DNA of 64,000 bases from Pseudonocardia sp. Lineage in GTDB: Bacteria; Actinomycetota; Actinomycetes; Mycobacteriales; Pseudonocardiaceae. The notes beneath the pieces were generated by a model, which made no database searches, was not told where the DNA came from, and saw only the letters and a list, made by a program, of their open reading frames with translations. Shown piece after piece: positions 56,263 to 64,000 of this stretch. The position numbers were made by a program, and so were the translations under genes. Where the stretch lies: NCBI RefSeq assembly GCF_029263155.1, contig NZ_JAJCYB010000028.1, forward strand, positions 1 to 64,000. The letters are read 5' to 3'. Every line of letters begins with the position of its first letter. Within the stretch, counting starts at the first letter, position 1.

Positions 56263-56958
56263 ATGCCCGCCACCGGAGCCCGCGCCCGTGTCCGCGCCGA
56301 ACTGACCCGCGAGATCGCCGAGGTCGCCCGCCGACACCTCGCCTCCGATGGCGCGGCGGCGCTGTCGCTGCGCGCCGTGGCCCGCGAGCTGGGGATGGCG
56401 AGCTCGGCGGTGTACCGCTACTTCCCCAGCCGCGACGAGCTGCTGACCGCGCTGATCGTCGAGGCCTACGACGCGCTCGGCGAGACGGCCGAGCGCGCGG
56501 CCGCCGCAGCGGCCGCGGGCGACCTGCGCGACCGCTGGCTCGCCGTCTGCCGGGCCGTCCGCGGCTGGGCGCTGGCCCATCCGCACGAGTACGCGCTCGT
56601 CTACGGCTCGCCGGTGCCCGGCTACGCCGCGCCGCAGGCCACGATCGTGCCCGCGTCGCGGGTGGGCGAGGTGCTGTGCCGGCTCGTCGCCGAGGGGATC
56701 GCGGACGGCGCGGTCGATCCCCACCTCGACGCCACCGGCGCCGACGCCACGCTGGAGCCCGACGTCGCGCCGAGCATGGGACTGCCCGTCGACAGCGGTG
56801 GCTCGCTGGCCGCCCGCGCGATCTTCGCCTGGACCTCGCTGTACGGGATGATCAGCTTCGAGCTCTTCGGCCACACGCACAACGTCGTGGCCGACCACGC
56901 GGCCTTCTTCGACGACGCCGCCGGCCGCCTCGCCGGCGTCCTGGGCCTACCGGCCTGA
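56263..56958 (+). CDS. TetR-family transcriptional repressor
   Basis: The 231-residue protein has the TetR helix-turn-helix LGMASSAVYRYFPSRDELL and a C-terminal TetR_C domain (RDRWLAVCRAVRGWALAHPHEYALVYG style) seen in actinobacterial MftR/AcrR relatives. It is divergent from the epimerase-like gene with three operator-like palindromes in between, so it very likely represses both. The inducer is unknown. Confidence 0.92.
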   Translation: MPATGARARVRAELTREIAEVARRHLASDGAAALSLRAVARELGMASSAVYRYFPSRDELLTALIVEAYDALGETAERAAAAAAAGDLRDRWLAVCRAVRGWALAHPHEYALVYGSPVPGYAAPQATIVPASRVGEVLCRLVAEGIADGAVDPHLDATGADATLEPDVAPSMGLPVDSGGSLAARAIFAWTSLYGMISFELFGHTHNVVADHAAFFDDAAGRLAGVLGLPA

Positions 56959-56984
56959 CGCCCCGGCGCCCGCTCCCCGGCGAA

Positions 56985-57069
56985 CTCGCGCGCCGAGCCG
57001 CGCCTCGCGCGCTGCCGACAGCGCGCGCACCGCCCGGGAGCGCGCGAGGCGCGCACCGGCGCGCGAGCC
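56985..57069. repeat. CTCGC repeat cluster (direct and inverted units), likely bidirectional terminator
   Basis: Units starting CTCGCGCGC occur at 56985 and 57004 (19-bp period), with inverted copies at about 57039-57050 and 57060-57067. The 14-bp arms 57000-57013 and 57039-57052 are perfect reverse complements with a 25-nt loop. The cluster lies between the convergent stops of the TetR gene and sua5. Confidence 0.7.
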
Positions 57070-57078
57070 GCGGGCGGG

Positions 57079-57726
57079 TCAGGCCGTCAGCACCTCGCGG
57101 CCCAGCACCTCGCGCACCTGCTGCACCGACACCGCGCCCTGGCGCAGGACCAGTGGGTCCTCGCCGGTCAGGTCCACCACCGTGGACGCGACCGGGAGGC
57201 CGGAGTCCCCGCCGTCGAGGTACACGCCGACGCTGTCGCCCAGCTGGCGCACCGCACCGGACATCGTGGACGGTGGGGGCGAGCCGGAGATGTTCGCGCT
57301 CGACACGGCCATCGGGCCGACGTCGCGCAGCAGCTCCAGCGCCACCGGGTGCAGCGGCATGCGCAGCATCACGGTGCCCTTGGTGGAGCCGAGGTCCCAG
57401 GCCAGGGACGGGGCGTGCGGCAGCACCAGCGACAGGCCGCCGGGCCAGAACGCCTCGATCAGGTTGCGTGCCGCCCTCGGCACGCCGAGGACCAGGCCGT
57501 CGATGGTGGACCAGGAGCCGACGAGCACCGGCACCGGCATGTCCGGACCGCGCTTCTTCGCGGCCAGCAGGGAGCGCACGGCCGATCCGGAGAACGCGTC
57601 GCACCCCAGGCCGTAGACGGTGTCGGTGGGGAGCACGACCAGCCGCCCGGACCGGACGGCCCGGGCCGCCGCGGCGAGCCCCTCGGTCCGTCCCTGAGGA
57701 TCCGCGCAGTCATAGGTGGGAGCCAC
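57079..57726 (-). CDS. tsaC: threonylcarbamoyl-AMP synthase (Sua5/TsaC family)
   Basis: The 215-residue protein has the YrdC fold: LVVLPTDTVYGLGCDAFS, AAKKRGPDMPVPVLV, AFWPGGLSLVL and VSSANISGSPP. It makes threonylcarbamoyl-AMP for the t6A modification of tRNAs that read ANN codons. The GTG at 57726 is 7 nt after a TAGGCT hexamer. It lies downstream of prmC as in M. tuberculosis (Rv1301). Confidence 0.94.
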   Translation of the reverse strand: MAPTYDCADPQGRTEGLAAAARAVRSGRLVVLPTDTVYGLGCDAFSGSAVRSLLAAKKRGPDMPVPVLVGSWSTIDGLVLGVPRAARNLIEAFWPGGLSLVLPHAPSLAWDLGSTKGTVMLRMPLHPVALELLRDVGPMAVSSANISGSPPPSTMSGAVRQLGDSVGVYLDGGDSGLPVASTVVDLTGEDPLVLRQGAVSVQQVREVLGREVLTA

Positions 57727-57733
57727 GGCCGGG

Positions 57734-57739
57734 AGCCTA
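57734..57739 (-). promoter_or_regulatory. -10 element of sua5/tsaC
   Basis: TAGGCT on the minus strand is 7 nt before the GTG at 57726. Confidence 0.5.
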
Positions 57740-57811
57740 CGAGCCCCGCCGCGCCCCCGAACGAGCGGGACTCCCGTACGAACCCACGGGACCACGGCCC
57801 CGCGCGGGCGG

Positions 57812-58672
57812 TCATGGCGGGGGGACGCGGCGGGCCGTGGCGAAGCGCGGGCGGCCTGCGAGGTCCAGGTGCTCCTGTACGTCGGCGAGCACGCGGCGGC
57901 GGCGGAGCAGGGCCGGCACGACCTCACCGTGCGTGTCGTCGTGCTCGATCGCGAGGTGGCCGCCGTAGCGCAGCAGGCCGGCCGAGGTGTTGATCACGGC
58001 ACGGATGATCTCCAGGCCGTCCGGGCCCGCGAACACGGCTCCGGGCGGGTCCCACTCGGTCACCTCGGGCGGCAGGTCGGTGCCGTCGGGGACGTAGGGC
58101 GGGTTGCACAGCACCAGGTCGACGCGGGACTCCAGCTCGACGAGCAGGTCGTTCCAGCGGACGTCGGCGGCGTGCAGGGTGACCGTGTCGCCGTGGTCGG
58201 CGATGTTGCGCCGGGCCCAGGACAACGCGCCGGGATCGGCCTCGACGGCGTGCACCTCGGCGTCCGGCCGGCTCGCCGCCACGGCGAGCGCCAGCGCCCC
58301 CGAACCCGTGCACAGGTCCACGACCAGCGGCGATCCGACGTCCGCGATCACCTCCAGACCCCACTCGAACAGCAGCTCGGTCTCCGGGCGTGGGGTGAAC
58401 ACGCCCGGACCGACCGCGACCGACACCGGCCCGAGCACCGCGCTGCCGAGCAGGTGCTGCAGCGGCTCGCGGGCCGCGCGGCGCACCACCAGCCTGCGCA
58501 GCTCCTCCACGACCGGCGGGTCGACGAGCGGGTGCAGCATCAGCCGGCCCCGCTCGACCCCGACGATCTGCGCCGCCAGCAGCTCGGCGTCCACCCGCGG
58601 CGACGCCACCCCCGCGGCGGCGAGGATCCGCTCGGCCTCGGCGATCACCAGCCGCAACGGCTGCCGGCTCAT
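57812..58672 (-). CDS. prmC: peptide chain release factor glutamine N5-methyltransferase
   Basis: The 286-residue methyltransferase has an N-terminal helical domain, PRPETELL, the SAM site VVDLCTGSGALALAVA and the catalytic NPPY starting at N190. It methylates the glutamine of the GGQ motif in release factors. It follows prfA, its substrate gene, after a 295-nt gap holding repeats. Confidence 0.93.
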   Translation of the reverse strand: MSRQPLRLVIAEAERILAAAGVASPRVDAELLAAQIVGVERGRLMLHPLVDPPVVEELRRLVVRRAAREPLQHLLGSAVLGPVSVAVGPGVFTPRPETELLFEWGLEVIADVGSPLVVDLCTGSGALALAVAASRPDAEVHAVEADPGALSWARRNIADHGDTVTLHAADVRWNDLLVELESRVDLVLCNPPYVPDGTDLPPEVTEWDPPGAVFAGPDGLEIIRAVINTSAGLLRYGGHLAIEHDDTHGEVVPALLRRRRVLADVQEHLDLAGRPRFATARRVPPP

Positions 58673-58757
58673 CGCCTGCCCCCGCCGCCCGCGGCCGGCA
58701 CCGCACGCCGCGCCGCCGCACCCACCCGACGGCTCACCGCGCGCACGGCCTGCCCGT

Positions 58758-58788
58758 CCGCACACCGGTCCCGTCGCCCGCACACCGG
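58758..58788. repeat. tandem CCGCACACCGG repeat
   Basis: Two 11-bp copies lie 20 bp apart and are followed by partly inverted copies (GGTGCG near 58815). They resemble the CTCGCACACAGGTCC units at 39.2 kb in sequence and in period. Confidence 0.55.
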
Positions 58789-58898
58789 CCGGGGCCGACG
58801 CGCCGGGCCCGCACCCGGTGCGCCGACCTCGACCTCCTGAAGCCGGCGCCCACCCATCGGCCACCTCCGCAATCCGCCGTCCGGGCGGAGCGCCGATG

Positions 58899-58955
58899 AT
58901 GGCAGCACGGCCACCGCGCTGCCATCTGGCTGCGGGACGGTGGCCCTACTGCAAC
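58899..58955. repeat. paired 27-bp palindromes (copies C and D)
   Basis: Copy C (58899-58925) has arms ATGGCAGC/GCTGCCAT around GGCCACC. Copy D (58929-58955) has GGTGGCC in the centre and ends ACTGCAAC. The centres are 30 bp apart and in inverted orientation, exactly as at 27286-27342. Confidence 0.7.
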
Positions 58956-58967
58956 CCGGACGGGGGG

Positions 58968-60032
58968 TCACGAGCCGAGCTGCTCCGCCCGGTCGGCCGC
59001 GGTCAGCGCGGCCAGCACGTCGTCGAGGTCGCCGTCGAGCACCGCGGACAGGTTGTGGGCCTTGAAACCGACGCGGTGGTCGGAGATGCGGTTCTCCGGG
59101 TAGTTGTAGGTGCGGATGCGTTCGGAGCGGTCGACGGTGCGCACCTGCGAGCGCCGATCGGCCGAGGCGGCGGCAGCGGCCTCGGCATCGGCGAGGGCCT
59201 GCAGCCGGGAGCGCAGCACCAGCATCGCGCGGGCCTTGTTCTGCAGCTGCGACTTCTCGTTCTGGCAGCTCACGACGGTGCCGGTGGGCAGGTGGGTGAT
59301 CCGCACCGCCGAGTCGGTGGTGTTGACGCTCTGCCCGCCGTGTCCCGAGGAGCGGAAGACATCGATGCGCAGGTCGCCTTCGTCGATCTCGACCTCGGCG
59401 TCCTCGCCGGTGTCCGGGTAGACGAGCACCCCCGCCGCGGAGGTGTGGATGCGCCCCTGCGACTCCGTGACGGGCACCCGTTGCACGCGGTGGACCCCGC
59501 CCTCGAACTTCAGCGCGCTCCACACGCCGTCGACCTCGTCGCCACGGGCGCGTAGGACCATGGTGATGTCCTTGTACCCGCCGAGGTCGGAGACGGTGGC
59601 GTCGAGGACCTCGGTCCGCCAGCAGCGCCGCTCGGCGTAGCGGGTGTACATGCGCACCAGGTCGCCCGCGAACAGGGCCGACTCCTCGCCGCCCTCTCCG
59701 GACTTGACCTCCATCACCACGTCGTCACCGTCGTGCGGGTCGCGCGGCACCAGCAGCTCGGCCAGGCGCGTCTCCAGCGCGGGGATGCGGGCGGCCAGCT
59801 CGTCGGCCTCGGCCGCGAACGCCGCGTCCTCCGGCGCCAGTTCGCGGGCGGCGGCGAAGTCGTCGCGGGCCGTGTCGAGGGCGCGGGCAGCGGCGACGAT
59901 CGGGCCCAGCTCGGCGTAGCGGCGGCCCAGCTTGCGGGCGGCGGCCGCGTCGGCGTGGATCGCGGGGTCGGCGAGGCGCAGCTCCAGGTCGGCGTGCTCG
60001 GCGAGCATCGCGTCGACGGCCGGTGCGGGCAT
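58968..60032 (-). CDS. prfA: peptide chain release factor 1
   Basis: The 354-residue release factor has the GGQ motif (G232, G233, Q234 in [15 protein letters not shown]), [11 protein letters not shown] and the C-terminal helix PENRISDHR. It ends translation at UAG and UAA. It lies between rpmE and prmC as in mycobacteria. A GGGAGG-like ribosome site is not obvious; the leader contains CGAGAGGT. Confidence 0.96.
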   Translation of the reverse strand: MPAPAVDAMLAEHADLELRLADPAIHADAAAARKLGRRYAELGPIVAAARALDTARDDFAAARELAPEDAAFAAEADELAARIPALETRLAELLVPRDPHDGDDVVMEVKSGEGGEESALFAGDLVRMYTRYAERRCWRTEVLDATVSDLGGYKDITMVLRARGDEVDGVWSALKFEGGVHRVQRVPVTESQGRIHTSAAGVLVYPDTGEDAEVEIDEGDLRIDVFRSSGHGGQSVNTTDSAVRITHLPTGTVVSCQNEKSQLQNKARAMLVLRSRLQALADAEAAAAASADRRSQVRTVDRSERIRTYNYPENRISDHRVGFKAHNLSAVLDGDLDDVLAALTAADRAEQLGS

Positions 60033-60064
60033 CGTGACCTCTCGGGTACGGGTTCGGACATGCG

Positions 60065-60097
60065 GACGGCGCCCACCCGGTCCGGGTGGGCGCCGTC
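60065..60097 (-). terminator. hairpin between rpmE and prfA
   Basis: A perfect 14-bp stem (60065-60078 with 60084-60097, loop GGTCC) lies just after the rpmE stop on the minus strand and before the prfA start. It can end or attenuate the rpmE transcript. Confidence 0.75.
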
Positions 60098-60104
60098 GGC
60101 GGAG

Positions 60105-60320
60105 CTACTTGCCGGCGCGCTTGCCGTAGCGCGCCTCGAAGCGCGCGACGCGGCCACCGGAGTCGAGGATCTTCTGCTTGCCGGTGTAGAAGGGGTGGCA
60201 GGCCGAGCAGACCTCGACGGTGATGGCACCGTTCGCCTTGGTGCTGCGGGTGGTGAACTGGTTGCCGCAACCGCAGGTGACCTGGGTGTCGACGTACTGC
60301 GGGTGGATGCCTTGACGCAC
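60105..60320 (-). CDS. rpmE: 50S ribosomal protein L31, zinc-binding form
   Basis: The 71-residue protein has [17 protein letters not shown] and [17 protein letters not shown]: four cysteines that bind zinc (the C+ form). The GTG at 60320 has GAGAGGAA upstream. C+ forms are exchanged for zinc-free paralogues under zinc limitation; no paralogue is in the window. Confidence 0.96.
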   Translation of the reverse strand: MRQGIHPQYVDTQVTCGCGNQFTTRSTKANGAITVEVCSACHPFYTGKQKILDSGGRVARFEARYGKRAGK

Positions 60321-60426
60321 GGTGGTTCCTCTCGATGTGGCGCCGGGTCCCCGTCTGGCGGGGTGAACCGGAACCGGAGCGTGACGAGTCATTCAACCAC
60401 TCGCCACGTCCGGCTGTTCCCGCCGG

Positions 60427-62532
60427 TCACTCGCCGTCGGTGCCGGGCGTCGACTTCGCGACCTGCATCAGGAACTCGGTGTTGGTACGGGTCTTCTTCA
60501 GCTGGGTGAGCAGCAGGTCGATGGCCTGCTGGTCGTCCAGGGCCGCGAGCAGTCTGCGCAGCTTGACCGTGACGGCCAGCTCGTCGGGCGAGAGCAGCAG
60601 CTCCTCCTTGCGGGTGCCCGAATCGCCGACGTCGACGGCCGGGAACACGCGCTTGTCCGCGATGCGGCGGTCGAGCTTGAGCTCGGCGTTGCCGGTGCCC
60701 TTGAACTCCTCGAAGATCACCGTGTCCATCGTGGACCCGGTCTCGACGAGCGCCGTCGCGAGGATGGTGAGCGAGCCACCGTTCTCGATGTTGCGCGCGG
60801 CGCCGAGGAAGCGCTTGGGCGGGTAGAGGGCCGTGGAGTCCACGCCGCCGGACAGGATCCGCCCCGACGCGGGTGCGGCCAGGTTGTAGGCCCGGCCCAG
60901 GCGGGTGATCGAGTCGAGCAGCACGACGACGTCGTGACCCATCTCGACCAGGCGCTTGGCCCGCTCGATGGCGAGCTCGGCGACGGTGGTGTGGTCGGAC
61001 GCCGGTCGGTCGAAGGTCGAGGCGATGACCTCGCCCTTCACCGAGCGCTGCATGTCGGTGACCTCCTCGGGCCGCTCGTCGACGAGGACGACCATGAGGT
61101 GGCACTCCGGGTTGTTCGTGGTGATCGCGTTGGCGATCGCCTGCAGCACCATCGTCTTGCCCGCCTTGGGTGGGCTGACGATCAGCGCGCGCTGACCCTT
61201 GCCGATCGGCATGACCAGGTCGATGATCCGCGTGGTCAGGACGTGCGACTCGGTCTCCAGGCGCAGCCGCTTGTTCGGGTACAGCGGCGTGAGCTTGGTG
61301 AACTCCGCACGGCTGCGGGAGGTCTCCGGGTCCTGTCCGTTGATCGTGTCGACGCGCACCAGCGGGTTGAACTTCTGGCGCGACTGCTCACCCTCGCGGC
61401 CCTCCCGGACCGCACCGGTGATCGCGTCACCGCGGCGCAGGCCGTGCTTGCGCACGAGCGAGAGCGACACGTAGCAGTCCGTCGGGCCGGACAGGTAGCC
61501 GGTGGTGCGGACGAACGCGTAGTTGTCGAGGATGTCGATGATGCCGGCGACGGGGAGCAGGACGTCGCCCTCGCGCACCTCGGTGTCGACGTTGCCGCCA
61601 CCGCCACCGCCTGCGCGGTCGCCGCGGTCCCGGCCCCGGCGGCGGTCACGGAAGCGGCGACCGCGGCGGCCGCGGCCGTCCCCGTCGTCGTCCCCGTCGT
61701 CGTCGGGGCGGTTGTCGCGGGGGCCGCGGCTGTCGTTGCGGCTGTCCCCACCCCGGGTGTCGGTGCGGTTGTCGCCGCCCCTGTTGTCGCCGCCCCGGGT
61801 GTCGGTGCGGTTGTCGCCACCCCGGTTGTCGGAGCGGGTGTCGCCACCGCGGCCGTTGCCCTCGGCAGCGCGGTTGTCGCCGCCCCGGCCGCGGCGGCCG
61901 CCGCGCTCGTCGGCGGCCTCGCCCTGCTCGGCGGGGGTGGCGGCGGTGGCGGTGGCGGGTTCGGCCTGGTCACCGCCACGGTTGCGACGGTTCTGGCGGC
62001 TGCGCCTTCCGCCGCCCTCGTTCTCGGCAGGGGTGGGGTCGGCGGGCGCGTCGGCGGGGGCCGGGGCCGAACCGTTGAGGGACGGCTGCTCGGTGGGCGC
62101 CTCGCCCCCGGGCACGTCCGCCACGGGTGCGGCCTGCTCGGCGGGGGCTGCGGCATCGGCCGCGGGCTGGGCGCCGGCCGTGGGCTGGGCGTCCGGGGCC
62201 CCGGCCGGGCGGGACGCGGTGCGGCGACGGCGCGTGGTGGTGCGCGCCGTGCCGTTCGCGGCAACCTCGGCGGGCGGCGTCTCGGCGGCCGGCGTCTCGG
62301 CGGGCGGCGCCTCGGCGGGCGGCGTCTCGGGCAGCGGCGGCTGCGCGGCGGGCGCCGCGGCCTGCCGCTCCTTGATCGCGGCGATGAGGTCGCCCTTGCG
62401 CATTCCGGTGGTGCCGGAGATGTTCAGCTCCTCGGCCAGCTGGCGGAGCTCCGCCAGCACCATGCCGGTCAGGCCGCCCCGCTTGCGTGCGGGGGCAGGT
62501 GCCTCGGTGCTGACGAGATCGGTCTCGCTCAC
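60427..62532 (-). CDS. rho: transcription termination factor Rho with large N-terminal insertion
   Basis: The 701-residue protein has a normal Rho N-terminal helix bundle ([16 protein letters not shown]). A low-complexity insertion of about 260 residues follows: Ala/Pro-rich, then about residues 190-310 with repeats such as [14 protein letters not shown] and many RGG/RND elements. The RNA-binding domain ([20 protein letters not shown]) and ATPase come next (P-loop SPPKAGKT near residue 455, [18 protein letters not shown]). The insertion is typical of actinobacterial Rho, where it widens RNA recognition. Confidence 0.96.
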   Translation of the reverse strand: MSETDLVSTEAPAPARKRGGLTGMVLAELRQLAEELNISGTTGMRKGDLIAAIKERQAAAPAAQPPLPETPPAEAPPAETPAAETPPAEVAANGTARTTTRRRRTASRPAGAPDAQPTAGAQPAADAAAPAEQAAPVADVPGGEAPTEQPSLNGSAPAPADAPADPTPAENEGGGRRSRQNRRNRGGDQAEPATATAATPAEQGEAADERGGRRGRGGDNRAAEGNGRGGDTRSDNRGGDNRTDTRGGDNRGGDNRTDTRGGDSRNDSRGPRDNRPDDDGDDDGDGRGRRGRRFRDRRRGRDRGDRAGGGGGGNVDTEVREGDVLLPVAGIIDILDNYAFVRTTGYLSGPTDCYVSLSLVRKHGLRRGDAITGAVREGREGEQSRQKFNPLVRVDTINGQDPETSRSRAEFTKLTPLYPNKRLRLETESHVLTTRIIDLVMPIGKGQRALIVSPPKAGKTMVLQAIANAITTNNPECHLMVVLVDERPEEVTDMQRSVKGEVIASTFDRPASDHTTVAELAIERAKRLVEMGHDVVVLLDSITRLGRAYNLAAPASGRILSGGVDSTALYPPKRFLGAARNIENGGSLTILATALVETGSTMDTVIFEEFKGTGNAELKLDRRIADKRVFPAVDVGDSGTRKEELLLSPDELAVTVKLRRLLAALDDQQAIDLLLTQLKKTRTNTEFLMQVAKSTPGTDGE

Positions 62533-62903
62533 GAATGTCCTTCCTGACCGACCGGGTCTCTGCCCAGGTCAGCGGATGTCACACTCGTCCGGACTTCTGT
62601 ACCGGACGACATGTCGGTCTACGGGTCGCGGCCGTGACGATCGACTACCCGCGGCCGCCCCGACAGGCCGGGGCCAGCGGTCACTGCGACGTCTCACGGG
62701 AGAAGGCCGCTCGGGTCGGGAATTCCGGCTCCAGCACTGATCCGGACGAACCAGGATGCCGGGAGGCGCAGGAGGGCCCGAGTGGCCACGCGGATGACGC
62801 GTGGATCGCCGTTGCGGGGCCGAGCCTAGACTCCCGCGCTGGTCGCGGCAACCACCACCCCGCGGCGCGCCGTGATCGGGCGGTTCCGCCCGCGCCTCGG
62901 AGC
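62533..62903. other. rho leader and thrB-rho gap
   Basis: This is 371 bp without a gene. A promoter at 62823-62851 on the minus strand would give a leader of about 285 nt, long enough for the self-termination known for rho genes. I see no riboswitch and no strong terminator hairpin. Confidence 0.5.
62823..62851 (-). promoter_or_regulatory. rho promoter
   Basis: On the minus strand TTGCCG (62846-62851) and TAGGCT (62823-62828) are 17 nt apart, the best-spaced two-box promoter seen in the window. Confidence 0.6.
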
Positions 62904-63806
62904 TCACCCGATGTCGACCTGGGCACCCGTCGGATCCACGGGGAGCGGGAGCGGGGTGAAGCCGGACAGGTCGATCCCGGCCGGGATCGTGCCGCTCCTC
63001 GTCAGCGCCAGCACCGTGGGCCCGGCACCGGAGATGGTGGCGGGTACCCCGTGGGCCCGCAGGGCGTCGACCAGGTCGGCCGACCCCGGGTAGGCCGGGC
63101 GCCGGTAGCCCTGGTGCAGGCGGTCCTCGGTCGCGGGGAGCAGCAGGTCGGGCTGCTGGGTGAAGGCCAGCACCGCGAGGGCGGTGCGGCTCCCGGTGAA
63201 CGCCGCGTCCACCAGCGGCACCCGCTCCGGGAGCAGCCCCCGGGTGGTGGAGGTGGCCGACTCCGTCTCCGGGACGAGCGCCACCGGCCGGATGCCGGGG
63301 TGGGCGTCGAGCCGTACCGCGTGGAACCGTTCCGCGGTGTTCCCCGGGGTCTCCCAGGCGATCACGAAACCGCCCAGCAGGCTGGCGGCGGCGTTGTCGG
63401 CGTGCCCCTCCATACCGGCCGTGACCTGCAGCACCGTGTCCCACTCCAGCTCCGGATCGCGCCCCGCGAGCACCACCGCCGCGACGGCTCCGGCCACGGC
63501 CGCCGCGGCCGAACTACCCAGCCCGCGGGAGTGCGGGATGGCGTTGCGGCAGCGCAGCAGCAGCCCCGCGGGGGCGTCACCGGTGATGTTCCACGCGGTG
63601 CGCATCGCGCGGACCACCAGGTGCCGTTCGTCACACGGGACCTGCCCGGCGCCCTCCCCGAGCACCTCGACCGCCACCCCGTCCGGGACGACGCACGCCT
63701 CGATGTCGTCGTAGAGGCCGAGCGCGAGGCCGAGGGAGTCGAAGCCGGGGCCGAGGTTGGCCGACGACGCCGGCACCCGCACCCGGACCTCGCCCGGCCT
63801 GCCCAT
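62904..63806 (-). CDS. thrB: homoserine kinase
   Basis: The 300-residue GHMP kinase has PASSANLGPGFDSLGLALG, the ATP loop PHSRGLGSSAAA and the C-terminal SGAGPTVLAL. It phosphorylates homoserine in threonine synthesis. The ATG overlaps the thrC stop (TGATG), so translation is coupled. Confidence 0.96.
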   Translation of the reverse strand: MGRPGEVRVRVPASSANLGPGFDSLGLALGLYDDIEACVVPDGVAVEVLGEGAGQVPCDERHLVVRAMRTAWNITGDAPAGLLLRCRNAIPHSRGLGSSAAAAVAGAVAAVVLAGRDPELEWDTVLQVTAGMEGHADNAAASLLGGFVIAWETPGNTAERFHAVRLDAHPGIRPVALVPETESATSTTRGLLPERVPLVDAAFTGSRTALAVLAFTQQPDLLLPATEDRLHQGYRRPAYPGSADLVDALRAHGVPATISGAGPTVLALTRSGTIPAGIDLSGFTPLPLPVDPTGAQVDIG

Positions 63807-64000
63807 CAGCGCAGTTCCAGTGCGTCGGCCACGGCGCCGGGGTCGATCCGCACAACGGTGGGCGGGGGCGCGGTGAGCAGCGCGGTGTCCGGGTCCTTGA
63901 GCCCGTGACCGGTGACGGTGCACACGACCAGCGACCCCCGCGGCAGCGTGCCGTCCGCGGCCGACTGCAGCAGCCCGGCCACGCTGGCCGCCGACGCGGG
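63806..64000 (-). CDS. thrC: threonine synthase, C-terminal part (partial at window edge)
   Basis: The last 64 codons are in frame up to the right edge: [17 protein letters not shown], then [17 protein letters not shown] and the end ADALELR. The TGHGLKDPD segment is the known end of actinobacterial threonine synthases. It overlaps thrB by 1 nt. The catalytic part is beyond the window. Confidence 0.93.
   Translation of the reverse strand, partial: PASAASVAGLLQSAADGTLPRGSLVVCTVTGHGLKDPDTALLTAPPPTVVRIDPGAVADALELR

Larger units (their letters stand above)
58673..58967. other. repeat-bearing gap between prfA and prmC
   Basis: This region has no gene. It holds a CCGCACACCGG tandem (58758-58768, 58778-58788; 20-bp period) of the CTCGC family and, at 58899-58955, a paired-palindrome element of the same design as at 27.3 kb. 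Both could affect passage of RNA polymerase from prfA into prmC. Confidence 0.6.

Overview
The window is a very GC-rich actinobacterial chromosome segment. Gene content and protein style point to a Pseudonocardia-like member of the Pseudonocardiaceae: a DUF3558 lipoprotein next to PE/PPE-like proteins, ethylmalonyl-CoA pathway genes, NucS mismatch repair, and a block from thrC to murA in the same order as in Mycobacterium tuberculosis. The genus is an inference. No rRNA, tRNA or CRISPR array was seen.

Left part (0-30 kb): a type VII secretion-like cassette (DUF3558 lipoprotein, PE-like, PPE-like); glgB with an unusual 300-residue disordered tail; a GT87 mannosyltransferase; a zinc-metallopeptidase lipoprotein; a thioredoxin/TPR protein; and small regulators. 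A carbon-assimilation cluster follows: meaB, acetyl-CoA acetyltransferase, methylmalonyl-CoA epimerase, crotonyl-CoA carboxylase/reductase and a double-headed 3-hydroxyacyl-CoA dehydrogenase. Ethylmalonyl-CoA mutase (39.3-41.3 kb) and cobalamin adenosyltransferase (43.1 kb) belong to the same chemistry: crotonyl-CoA to ethylmalonyl-CoA to methylsuccinyl-CoA, with B12 cofactor supply and a protecting GTPase. Next come nucS, an amidohydrolase, a WYL regulator, a NUDIX hydrolase, a TetR remnant, an acyl-CoA dehydrogenase, an FHA protein, and a MerR gene behind what looks like a transcription attenuator.

Middle (31-39 kb): an ectoine/hydroxyectoine-type ABC transporter region (ehuB, C, D, A plus a second ehuB). 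It is interrupted by about 1.1 kb of foreign, lower-GC DNA holding a 407-bp transposon remnant and a small secreted protein. A second, truncated ehuD shows that two ehu clusters were probably fused. A vapBC pair, a 14-residue-repeat protein and a voltage-sensor-like membrane protein complete this accessory part.

Right part (41-64 kb): conserved housekeeping genes: murA (with the Cys-to-Asp active-site change), pduO, DUF2550, the complete F1Fo-ATP synthase operon with two tandem b-type subunits and an unfused delta, wecA, glyA, a TetR/epimerase pair with textbook operators, sua5, prmC, prfA, rpmE, rho, thrB and the end of thrC.

Two features recur across the window. About twenty genes have a TANNNT-like -10 hexamer 6-8 nt before the start codon, which is the layout of leaderless transcription. 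Two unexplained intergenic repeat families are also present: one of paired 27-bp palindromes and one of tandem 19-20-bp CTCGC units.
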